35,494 nucleotides of DNA from CAYPHY01 sp964410625 (GTDB lineage: Bacteria > Chloroflexota > Anaerolineae > Promineifilales > Promineifilaceae). The notes under the pieces were generated by a model. That model saw only the letters and a program-made list of their open reading frames with translations. It searched no databases and was not told the DNA's origin. The position numbers were made by a program, and so were the translations under genes. Below are positions 24,631 through 31,962 of the stretch, one piece after another. Where the stretch lies: NCBI GenBank assembly GCA_964410625.1, contig CAYPHY010000052.1, positions 1 through 35,494 of the forward strand, given 5' to 3'. Position 1 is the first letter of the stretch; every line of letters starts with the position of its first letter.

Positions 24631-27423
24631 ATGAGAAGCCCACAAACAATAAATAACTCGCCAGATTGGCACCGGATGGCGGCCGATGATCTGCCCGGCC
24701 GCTTAGCAACAGACATTAACGAGGGGTTGACTGAGGAGGAAGTAGCACAGCGATTGGCACAGTATGGTGCAAATGAATTGGAGGAGCGCGGTGGTAAACA
24801 TCCCCTACGAATTCTTTGGGAGCAGATTAGCAGCACAATGGTGCTGATCCTCATCGCAGCGGCTGTTGTTTCCGGCTTGCTGGGCAAGGTAACGGAGACG
24901 GCCGCCATTGCCGCCATCGTTATTTTGTTCGCTCTGCTTGGTTTCTTTCAGGAGTATCGTGCCGAACAGGCGATGGCTGCACTAAAGAAGCTGGCCGTGC
25001 CGGTCGTTCGCGTGCGCCGTAAAGGAGAGGTGCGGGAAATTTCCGCTCGAGAGCTGGTTCCCGGTGATATTGTCTTGCTGGAAGCGGGGAGCGCGGTTCC
25101 GGCCGATGTACGCTTCGTGGAGATCGCTAACTTGCGTGTCCAGGAGGCGGCGCTGACCGGCGAATCGGAAGCGGTAGAGAAGGAAACGGGGGCGATTGAC
25201 AAGGACAACATTCCCCTGGGGGACCGGCGCAACATGGGCTATCTGGGCACAGCCGTTACCTACGGCCGTGGGGTGGCGGTGGTTGTCGAAACCGGGATGC
25301 GTACGGAACTGGGCAAAATCGCTACCCTTATCCAGGATGTACGCGAGGGGCAAACACCGCTGCAACAGAGTTTGGAACAGGTGGGTAAGATATTGGCAGC
25401 GGCCGGGATCGTTATTGCCCTGCTTGTCTTGCTTATTGGCCTGTGGCGCGGCGAGCCGGTCAGCGACATGTTTCTGACGGCGGTGAGCGTCGCGGTGGCA
25501 GTTGTGCCGGAAGGCTTACCGGCGGTAGTGACCGTAACACTGGCGTTAGGGGCGCAGCGCATGTTGCGCCGCCGTGCATTAATCCGCAAACTACCGGCGG
25601 TGGAGACTTTAGGTTCGGTGACAGTGATTTGCTCCGACAAAACGGGGACATTGACCGAAAACCGGATGACGGTCACAGTGGTAGACGTAGCCGGACATCA
25701 TTTGGATTTGCAAGGGACGGCGCACCCTGTCCCTTCGCTCCAACTGTTTTCTGAATCTCCCGACCTGTTTCGTTTCCAGCCTCCGGCGATCAACTTGACG
25801 CTTGCCGGAGGTGCGTTGTGTAATGACGCTTCGTTGCAACCAGATGCGCAGACAGGGCGTTATTTGGCAGTGGGCGACCCAACGGAGGGAGCATTATTGG
25901 TGGCCGCCGCCCAGGCGGGTTTGCGCAAGTCGCACCTCCAGGCAGCCGTGCCGCGTATTGCCGAATGGCCCTTCGATTCGGATCGCAAACGGATGACGAC
26001 CGTCCACCAACTACCGGACAACCGCGACGCCCTACCACTGACCCTGCAAGGGCTGCATGATGTTGTCATGCCTTATATTGCCATCACTAAAGGGTCAGTG
26101 GATGGCTTGCTGGCGCTCTGTGGCCGTGTTTGGGTGGATGATGGCCCCGTTGCCCTGGATGAGCTGTTGCGCGAACGGATTCAAGTGGCAAATGATCTGA
26201 TGGCACAAAACGGGATGCGGGTTCTCGGTGTGGCATACCAGCCGTGGCAGGAACGGCCAACCGATCTGGAAAACCAGTTGGAACGCGACCTGACCTTCTT
26301 GGGGATGGTGGGCATGATTGACCCGCCGCGACCGGAGGTGAAGACGGCCGTGCAAACAGCGAAGATAGCGGGTATTCGGCCGATCATGATCACCGGCGAC
26401 CACCCGCTGACAGCGCGGTTTATCGCTTATGATTTGGGAATTACGCAAAACGGCCGGGTAAAGACGGGCCAGGACCTGGCTACGATGTCGGCCGAGGAGT
26501 TGACGGCCGCTGTGGGCGAAGTTTCTGTGTTTGCTCGCGTCTCGCCGGAACATAAATTGCGGATTGTGGAGGCGTTGCAAGGGCAGGGGCGGGTCGTGGC
26601 GATGACCGGCGACGGGGTGAACGATTCTCCGGCACTCAAGCGGGCCGACATCGGGATTGCGATGGGCATCACGGGGACTGATGTGTCCAAAGAGGCTTCG
26701 GAGATGGTGCTGATGGATGACAACTTTGCCACCATTGTTGCCGCCATTGAAGAAGGGCGGGTCATCTATGACAACATCCGCCGCTTTGTAAAGTTCTCTA
26801 TTGCCGGTAATGTGGGCAAGGTGCTGGTGATGCTGCTTGCACCGCTGTTGGGGATGAACGTTGCGCTACTCCCTCTGCAATTATTATGGCTCAACTTGCT
26901 GACCGATGGCTTGCTCGGATTGGGCTTAGGCGTGGAGCCGGCCGAACCAGGGACAATGAAACGGCCGCCGCGTAATCCCAAAGCCAGTCTGTTCAGCGAG
27001 GGTTTAGGGTTCCATGTGCTTTGGGTGGGAACCTTGATTGGTCTGGTTGCCCTGGCTATAGGCTATTATTACTTTGATCCGGCCAACCCGGGCGATACGA
27101 CCTGGCAGGCGATGATTTTTAATGTACTGGCCTTTATGCAGATCGGGCAGGCGTTGGCTTCTCGTTCGACCCAGGCCTCATTGTTTACATTGGGGCTTCG
27201 ATCAAATCCAGTCCTGCTGGGGTTGGCCCTGGTTGTGCTCTTCTTACAAATGTTGGTTATTTACCTTCCGGCGTTAGATGGGTTGTTCCAGGTGCGGCCG
27301 TTGTCGTTGCAGAATTTGTTGTTGTCGGCCGCATTTGGGTCGTTGGCTTTTATTGCGATTGAGTTAGAGAAGTGGGTGATGCGTAGGTGGAGCGCTGGCT
27401 CAAAATCAGCAAACGGCAGTTGA
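24631..27423 (+). CDS. P2A-type cation (Ca2+) transporting ATPase (930 aa)
   Basis: The ATG at 24631 is preferred; a frame to 24580 reads through a repeat-like stretch. Order: N-terminal cation-ATPase domain, TGES actuator loop (176-179), VVPEGLPAVV in M4 (293-297), phosphorylation site CSDKTGTLTEN (Asp336), then MTGDGVNDSPALKRADIGIAMG hinge, and M6 NLLTDGL. The M4 PEGLP and M6 NxxTD ligands are those of SERCA-type calcium pumps. In M5 the sequence is SIAGNVGKVLVML, where SERCA has NVGE: the site I Glu is Lys, suggesting one calcium per cycle, as known for Listeria LMCA1, which has Arg there. It should export calcium from the cytoplasm. It is monocistronic. Confidence 0.92.
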   Translation: MRSPQTINNSPDWHRMAADDLPGRLATDINEGLTEEEVAQRLAQYGANELEERGGKHPLRILWEQISSTMVLILIAAAVVSGLLGKVTETAAIAAIVILFALLGFFQEYRAEQAMAALKKLAVPVVRVRRKGEVREISARELVPGDIVLLEAGSAVPADVRFVEIANLRVQEAALTGESEAVEKETGAIDKDNIPLGDRRNMGYLGTAVTYGRGVAVVVETGMRTELGKIATLIQDVREGQTPLQQSLEQVGKILAAAGIVIALLVLLIGLWRGEPVSDMFLTAVSVAVAVVPEGLPAVVTVTLALGAQRMLRRRALIRKLPAVETLGSVTVICSDKTGTLTENRMTVTVVDVAGHHLDLQGTAHPVPSLQLFSESPDLFRFQPPAINLTLAGGALCNDASLQPDAQTGRYLAVGDPTEGALLVAAAQAGLRKSHLQAAVPRIAEWPFDSDRKRMTTVHQLPDNRDALPLTLQGLHDVVMPYIAITKGSVDGLLALCGRVWVDDGPVALDELLRERIQVANDLMAQNGMRVLGVAYQPWQERPTDLENQLERDLTFLGMVGMIDPPRPEVKTAVQTAKIAGIRPIMITGDHPLTARFIAYDLGITQNGRVKTGQDLATMSAEELTAAVGEVSVFARVSPEHKLRIVEALQGQGRVVAMTGDGVNDSPALKRADIGIAMGITGTDVSKEASEMVLMDDNFATIVAAIEEGRVIYDNIRRFVKFSIAGNVGKVLVMLLAPLLGMNVALLPLQLLWLNLLTDGLLGLGLGVEPAEPGTMKRPPRNPKASLFSEGLGFHVLWVGTLIGLVALAIGYYYFDPANPGDTTWQAMIFNVLAFMQIGQALASRSTQASLFTLGLRSNPVLLGLALVVLFLQMLVIYLPALDGLFQVRPLSLQNLLLSAAFGSLAFIAIELEKWVMRRWSAGSKSANGS

Positions 27424-27448
27424 CGGAACCAATGAAATCTGCTAAGAT
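27420..27448 (+). promoter_or_regulatory. sigma70-type promoter of tRNA-Asp
   Basis: TTGACG (27420-27425) and TAAGAT (27443-27448) are 17 bases apart, and the predicted start (about 27455) is roughly 11 bases before the tRNA. The -35 element overlaps the stop codon of the calcium pump gene. Confidence 0.7.
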
Positions 27449-27465
27449 TACGCTTCTTGAATAGA

Positions 27466-27538
27466 GGGGGCGTGGTGTAGCGGTTAACACGCTGGCCTGT
27501 CAAGCCAGAGATCGCGGGTTCGATCCCCGTCGCTCCCG
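27466..27538 (+). tRNA. tRNA-Asp (GTC)
   Basis: The acceptor stem GGGGGCG pairs with CGCTCCC (one G-U), with discriminator G73. The anticodon arm is CTGGC-CTGTCAA-GCCAG with anticodon GTC at loop positions 34-36. The T arm is GCGGG-TTCGATC-CCCGT. The CCA end is not encoded (genomic GCCTG follows). At 73 bases the length is normal. Its 3' end is used as the apparent attachment site of the AT-rich segment to the right. Confidence 0.97.
27526..27538. repeat. Putative attL: last 13 bases of tRNA-Asp
   Basis: CCCGTCGCTCCCG at the tRNA 3' end is exactly repeated at 30587-30599 in the same orientation. Tyrosine-recombinase elements typically use tRNA 3' ends in this way, restoring the tRNA on integration. 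A 9-base partial copy (TCGCTCCCG) also occurs at 27649-27657. Confidence 0.65.
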
Positions 27539-27565
27539 CCTGACCTATAGTATTTCAAGTCAGAC

Positions 27566-27594
27566 AAAAGACCTCGATAAGCTCGGGGTCTTTT
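27566..27594 (+). terminator. Rho-independent terminator of tRNA-Asp
   Basis: AAAAGACCTCGA (27566-27577) pairs with TCGGGGTCTTTT (27583-27594) with one mismatch around GTAAGC-type loop bases, ending in TTTTCCGTTTTC. It would have been brought in by the island if the right-hand terminator at 30615-30647 was the original one. Confidence 0.75.
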
Positions 27595-27946
27595 CCGTTT
27601 TCTGTACGATTGATACCCATCTCATAGTTCGAGTGCTCGAACAAACTATCGCTCCCGCGCTTGGTATGCTGAACTGTGCTTACTTACGGCCGTTGTGGTG
27701 TTGGTCGGTGTATTCGTCCTTGTGCCGTGAAAAAGCTAATAATCGTGGAAAATAGCGACGCCACCACGCTACGCTTCCTATACCATCACTTTGAATTCTT
27801 TGGTTTATGATCTATATAATTCAGTATTCGAAACAACTTCTTCAGGTTTTCCTTGACCAGCTTACTATCACCGAATTAGGCCTGTTAGCTAATAGATTAA
27901 TCTCTAAGTCTAGTAATACAAGATCCGAGTTCCACTGAACGAGTTT
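27595..27946. other. 352-bp gene-free left flank of the island
   Basis: It holds a palindrome GTTCGAGTGCTCGAAC (27627-27642) and a 9-base copy of the tRNA end, TCGCTCCCG (27649-27657). The last stretch, from about 27740, is AT-rich with no coding sense that I can support. It contains the only CGGCCG near the element (about 27686). Confidence 0.5.
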
Positions 27947-29095
27947 TCAAATAACATTACCTCGTTCTTTGCAAATTGCATCAATTAGAAGGTCTATTTT
28001 TCCCCGACGAGCGAAGTACAGGATAAGTTCTCTGGCCTTTGCTGACTTTCCCTCCCCTCTTAGACTATCGTAATCAACATTCAAGACAAAACATAGATTG
28101 CGTAACTCTTCTAAATCAAAGTTATTCACCAAAGTATAGTGCAAGGTTGTATGCTTCTCATGTTTTTTTCGATTCTCAATTTTGCTTAAAGCATCTATCT
28201 CTAATTCTTTTATTGCGTCGACCCATTCGTACATATTCGGGCATTCGTCAAGTGATCCGGAATACCAAACCCGCTCGAAAAGTTCAGCCATTTTACTTGA
28301 GATGCTTTTCAATGCATCTCTTAAAACGTAATACCTCTCACTTTGAGAGTTTTGCATTTCATATGGAGAAAAATAATGCTCACCGAAAGCTACATCTCTA
28401 ATTTCTGCTCTATGCCAAGTTATTATTTCTGCTAAAAGTACGGCACCTGCAAATCGGTCGGCGCTACGGCCCCATTGCCCTATTCGACTCAGTCTATGTT
28501 GATAGCCGTCTCCTCCTGCCGGTACGTAACGAGGAATAGACAGATTTTCACTATACATATCTTCAACGTCAACTAACTCAACATCTTTTGTGCTTAAGTC
28601 AACGATCACATTTTCGCCCGCAATATCACAGTGAGCATCTCCATTGGTTTCAATGCACTTTAACAGTTCACTAAATTTTGAAGCTAAAGATAATGTAGTT
28701 TTATTGGACAAAGACATCCTTTTCATAATAATAACTGACCAAAGAAGACCGTCAATCCAAGGCATCATAATGGCAAAGTGCAAGTCAGCCCCTAAGTTTG
28801 GCGGTTCAGGAATATCGTTTGAATTCAGAACAAATCTTTGGCTTACACGCATACCTGGAACGCTTTCATACTTCTTCAAGTGGGAAACAGTAGCAGTAAC
28901 TTGTGGATCACGAAATGCAGGCTTGAAGACTTTCAGGGCATAGCTTTCCCCTGAGTATTTTTCCCGCAGTTTATAGATCCAAGATTTCCGGCCTTCTTGT
29001 ACAAAGGCATGTCCTGGAAAATATGGGTGTTCAATTACCTCAAAGATGCAGTTATTAAGTATCAAAGGTACTTGTGGGTGAATATTAGCAATCAT
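27947..29095 (-). CDS. Protein kinase-like protein with C-terminal effector-associated-type domain (382 aa)
   Basis: The N-lobe Lys is Lys55 in YALKVFKPAF; the catalytic loop is HCDIAGENVIVD (HxD with Asp157, Asn162), and the metal-binding segment is LVDVEDM (Asp176) in place of DFG. The Gly-rich loop is not clear. So the key catalytic residues are present although motifs diverge, as in kinases of bacterial conflict systems. After a linker, residues of about 317-382 (TLVNNFDLEELRNLCFVLNV, DYDSLRGEGKSAKARELILY, ARRGKIDLLIDAI) strongly resemble the small helical effector-associated domains (EAD class, death-domain-like) that recruit effectors by homotypic contact. Its ATG lies 1 base after the vWA gene stop, so they are coupled. 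No cognate EAD partner is in the window. Confidence 0.75.
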   Translation of the reverse strand: MIANIHPQVPLILNNCIFEVIEHPYFPGHAFVQEGRKSWIYKLREKYSGESYALKVFKPAFRDPQVTATVSHLKKYESVPGMRVSQRFVLNSNDIPEPPNLGADLHFAIMMPWIDGLLWSVIIMKRMSLSNKTTLSLASKFSELLKCIETNGDAHCDIAGENVIVDLSTKDVELVDVEDMYSENLSIPRYVPAGGDGYQHRLSRIGQWGRSADRFAGAVLLAEIITWHRAEIRDVAFGEHYFSPYEMQNSQSERYYVLRDALKSISSKMAELFERVWYSGSLDECPNMYEWVDAIKELEIDALSKIENRKKHEKHTTLHYTLVNNFDLEELRNLCFVLNVDYDSLRGEGKSAKARELILYFARRGKIDLLIDAICKERGNVI

Positions 29096-29096
29096 A

Positions 29097-30218
29097 TCAC
29101 TTCGAAGGCCTTGTGGTGGGGGTTGCTGCGGGCCTTGGAAAGGCTAATTTACAAAGCTCCGTGTAATGCGCAGGAAAAAGCAAGCGGCTATTTGCTGAAA
29201 TGGCAAAGCCATACTCTTCCATAACGGTACGGTAAGTCTCAGGAACGGCGGATGATACTTCAAATAGTAACCGACCATAAGGTAAATCAATTTCCTCAGC
29301 GCTTTGGAAACCTTTCCAACTTTGTTCATTTGACATCTTAGCCTGCAAACTGTCGTTAACTAAAACATTTACAACTATTAGATTGCCATCAGGTGTAATC
29401 AATTGCATAATGCGCTGAAGCATTAATATTAGATCTGCGCGATTACTGTCCCCATCAGTTATGTGATAGACTAAAGGTGCCGGACAATCTTGTAGGTTTG
29501 GAATTTCCGAGAGAATTAGATTTTCAACCTCACCAAAGGCATTATTCTCATCACTCATGTCTAAAGTTGTGAGCTGTGGGATACCTAACTGTGCAACTTG
29601 TTCAATGTCCTTGATGCCAACCAATAGGTCAATTGCCTTTGAACTATAGGCGAACATAGCTATGCGATATCTTGGGATCACTGTCGTTCCCTTCGTGGAG
29701 AGTTGAACTAACTTAACGGCAAGATTAAACAGTAACTGATTTGTCTTATCAATTCTGGTCTCCCCTTGAAATCCTTTGTTCATGGATGGACTAGCATCAA
29801 CGAGAAATATGATAAGACCAGGAGTTTTACTTGATGCAAGTATTTGATAACGACCTTGCCCTGTATTAAACTGCTTTGAAATATTTGCCTTCCAAAGCTG
29901 ATTGATATTGGATTGTTGTTTTGCCGCTTGTTGGACGAGTAAGTTATCTTTTTGACTGATACGTTTTGCTAGTACCTTAATCGTATAACGCACATCTGCA
30001 TCGGTGACGTAAGTGCTAATTAGGGCCAATTTTCCTTCGTTTGTAATTGCTACTTGAAATTCCAGTTCTTCGATTTGGATAGCCTGTTCTTGATCAGTTG
30101 GTGTAATCAGAGGTTCAAGCTGACGCAAGAAGCCTTCAATCTCCGATTTTACTTTTTCAATAGGAACTTTGATTTCTACAAGCCTATCATCATCAGATAC
30201 AAGAACGGAAATCTCCAT
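29097..30218 (-). CDS. von Willebrand factor A domain protein with distinct N-terminal domain (373 aa)
   Basis: AAGGGA lies about 7 bases before the ATG. Residues of about 134-310 form a vWA domain with a complete MIDAS: FLVDASPSMNK (Asp141, Ser143, Ser145), Thr217 or Thr218 in PQLTTLDMSDE, and Asp255 in YHITDGDSNRAD. It is cytoplasmic, resembling TerY-like vWA proteins. Residues 1 to about 108 are a separate beta-rich domain (VLVSDDDRLVEIKVPIEKVK; IEELEFQVAITNEGKLALIS) that recalls the trypco-type modules of conflict systems; this is tentative. The vWA protein probably binds and scaffolds a partner, the most obvious being the kinase-like product encoded 1 base downstream. Confidence 0.78.
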   Translation of the reverse strand: MEISVLVSDDDRLVEIKVPIEKVKSEIEGFLRQLEPLITPTDQEQAIQIEELEFQVAITNEGKLALISTYVTDADVRYTIKVLAKRISQKDNLLVQQAAKQQSNINQLWKANISKQFNTGQGRYQILASSKTPGLIIFLVDASPSMNKGFQGETRIDKTNQLLFNLAVKLVQLSTKGTTVIPRYRIAMFAYSSKAIDLLVGIKDIEQVAQLGIPQLTTLDMSDENNAFGEVENLILSEIPNLQDCPAPLVYHITDGDSNRADLILMLQRIMQLITPDGNLIVVNVLVNDSLQAKMSNEQSWKGFQSAEEIDLPYGRLLFEVSSAVPETYRTVMEEYGFAISANSRLLFPAHYTELCKLAFPRPAATPTTRPSK

Positions 30219-30586
30219 TTATGATTCCCTTTCCTAGCAATAAAAGTCGTTTCGACCTACATCCATAAAAATTCATTTGAAGTATAAGGCTATTGACTAA
30301 AAAACGCTAGAATGGAGGCAAAAGCTTGAGCTACAGACCGATAGTTCAAGTTCAAAGATGATTGCTCTTGTATTTGACATAGGGAATGAATTAATTATCC
30401 TCCTTAGTATAATTTGCAGATTGCGGTTGCTTAATTATGTGTTCATAGCTTGTTTACAATAGAGGGCGTCTTTGATATATTCACAATAGAATGAGAATCA
30501 TACTGAATTATACAAATGAACAACATCAACATGACCTGATTAGAGGGCCTAAGTGTAATATTGACGGGCCACGTGCGTGAGCGAAT
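30219..30586. other. 368-bp gene-free right flank of the island
   Basis: AT-rich, without CGGCCG and without a frame I can support. It should hold the promoter of the vWA-kinase pair on the minus strand, but no good -35/-10 pair stands out. Confidence 0.5.
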
Positions 30587-30599
30587 CCCGTCGCTCCCG
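30587..30599. repeat. Putative attR: second copy of the tRNA-Asp 3' end
   Basis: CCCGTCGCTCCCG is identical to tRNA-Asp positions 27526-27538, and CGA precedes both at the same distance except for a 2-base difference. The rest of the tRNA is absent here. A strong terminator follows 15 bases later, as expected if this was the original tRNA 3' junction. Confidence 0.65.
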
Positions 30600-30614
30600 T
30601 ACCGGACACAGAGT

Positions 30615-30647
30615 AAAAAAGCTCTCGAATGACTCGAGAGCTTTTTT
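30615..30647. terminator. Strong bidirectional terminator, probably the original tRNA-Asp terminator
   Basis: AAAAAAGCTCTCGA (30615-30628) and TCGAGAGCTTTTTT (30634-30647) form a perfect 14-bp stem with a 5-nt loop and flanking A and T runs. It can also end minus-strand transcription of the carnitine cluster. Confidence 0.85.
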
Positions 30648-30792
30648 CTATGGGAGTTGCCCATGGCAATACCCACACAGGCTTGTGCGAAGCGGTCCCG
30701 GTTGGCAACAATCTACGTAAATTAACCAGAGCATGGTATTCAGAAGAAAGCTGATGTCCCAGGTGCATAACTCCTGTGCGAATTAAACAGTT

Positions 30793-31926
30793 CTAACCAG
30801 CCCATCTATCAATGGCATCCAGATATAGCCCATGAAAGTGGTGGACAGCGTGTTCGCTTTCGCCGCTGCCATTGATGTCACAAACGAAGCGACCTTGCTC
30901 GTAAGCAGGTGTTTTCATACCACGCTGTACGCTTTCCACAATGGCGATGTCTTCCTTTTGCAACACTTGATCAATATACTCAAGCGCTTCAACTTGCTGC
31001 GCCGATGGGATGGACTGCTCGAAGAAAAAGTCGAAATATTCTAGCGTCCTGTCTGCATCCAGAGGAATGAATTGCCACACCATCCAATTGGGCGCGCCAG
31101 GATAGCGCAGAAGGGCTGTATTCGGCCACAACCACCACACTGCATGGTCCTGTACGGTGGCTCCTGTCACTGTGTAAGCCGAGTTTTCGTTTCTGCCCGC
31201 CGGGGCGATATGGCTGGAGTAGATGCCGTGGGTCGTTACTCGATAGTTATCAATATCTACCAGGCTGACAAAATCTTTGTGGGCTACGGCACAATGGTAA
31301 CATTCGAGGAAATTGTCCACGACGCTTTTCCAGTTGGCCTGAATGGTATAGGTGAGCCGGTGGGCGTGTGTCAGGCAGGCAAGGTCGGGGGTATAGGCCT
31401 GGATCTCTTGTGCCAGGTTGCCGGCTTGTTCAGCTAATGATGCGGCCGTCGGATCAAGATTGACGAAGATCATGCTGCAAAATTGTTCTATCTGAACGGG
31501 CATCAGGCTGAAATCGGCGAAGTCGAAATTTTCGACGGTTTGGGCGTGGCGAGCGGAGAAGAGATGGCCGTTTAAATCGTAACACCAGGCATGGTAAGGG
31601 CAAACAATGGTTTTGACATTGCCCTGACCTTTGAGCAGTTCATGCCCTCGATGGCGGCAGACATTGTAGTAGGCCTGGAGCTTGCCGTTGCGGTCACGCA
31701 AAGCCACAATGGGCATTTCCTGAACCATCAGCGCCACATAATCTCCGGGTTGGCGTAGCTGCTCCACATGGCACACATATTGCCAGCTTTTGTAAAAAAT
31801 CGCTTCCCGCTCCACGTTAAGATAAGCTGGCTGCACATAGGTGCGTGCGGGTAAGGAAAATGAACGCTGGGGGACAGGATCAAATCGCTCCCCTAAAGTT
31901 TGTAAATCTACCCTAGAAATTGTCAT
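30793..31926 (-). CDS. Rieske non-haem iron oxygenase, quaternary-ammonium (CntA/GbcA/Stc2) type (377 aa)
   Basis: The [2Fe-2S] Rieske motif is Cys90-x-His92 and Cys109-x2-His112 in YNVCRHRGHELL and VCPYHAW. The mononuclear iron site is DNFLECYHCAVAH (His211, His216), with the third ligand Asp in KEDIAIVESVQRG. Glu208, rather than Asp, in the bridging position is the feature known for the carnitine oxygenase CntA. Such enzymes demethylate or cleave carnitine, betaines or stachydrine and need a separate reductase, which is not in the window. With carnitine dehydrogenase and BKACE upstream producing glycine betaine, a betaine demethylase role is most likely; carnitine oxygenase is the alternative. 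Confidence 0.85.
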   Translation of the reverse strand: MTISRVDLQTLGERFDPVPQRSFSLPARTYVQPAYLNVEREAIFYKSWQYVCHVEQLRQPGDYVALMVQEMPIVALRDRNGKLQAYYNVCRHRGHELLKGQGNVKTIVCPYHAWCYDLNGHLFSARHAQTVENFDFADFSLMPVQIEQFCSMIFVNLDPTAASLAEQAGNLAQEIQAYTPDLACLTHAHRLTYTIQANWKSVVDNFLECYHCAVAHKDFVSLVDIDNYRVTTHGIYSSHIAPAGRNENSAYTVTGATVQDHAVWWLWPNTALLRYPGAPNWMVWQFIPLDADRTLEYFDFFFEQSIPSAQQVEALEYIDQVLQKEDIAIVESVQRGMKTPAYEQGRFVCDINGSGESEHAVHHFHGLYLDAIDRWAG

Positions 31927-31962
31927 TGTTTAATCTCTCCCTCAAGAGCCTCTGGGGTCTTT

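Larger units (their letters stand above)
27539..30599. mobile_element. Putative tRNA-Asp-integrated genomic island (about 3.06 kb)
   Basis: The segment lies between the tRNA-Asp 3' end and a second copy of its last 13 bases. It is visibly AT-richer than its neighbours: 25 of 60 bases are G or C at 28561-28620, against 39 of 60 at 26281-26340. The hexamer CGGCCG, common elsewhere, occurs once near 27686 and then not until after 31440. Cargo is two coupled minus-strand genes (vWA, kinase-like). No integrase, transposase or relaxase is visible, so it would be a non-autonomous or decayed element, moved in trans. Confidence 0.7.

Noticed and set aside
30443..30768. Minus-strand frames across the island's right junction
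   Set aside because: They cross the attR copy and the strong terminator hairpin, and have no ribosome site or recognisable motif.
30648..30792. Possible transposase (TnpB-like) tail beginning MGVAHGNTHTG on the plus strand
   Set aside because: Only about 35 residues before a stop, no catalytic motif, and no matching ends; I could not support a family. A weak suspicion only.
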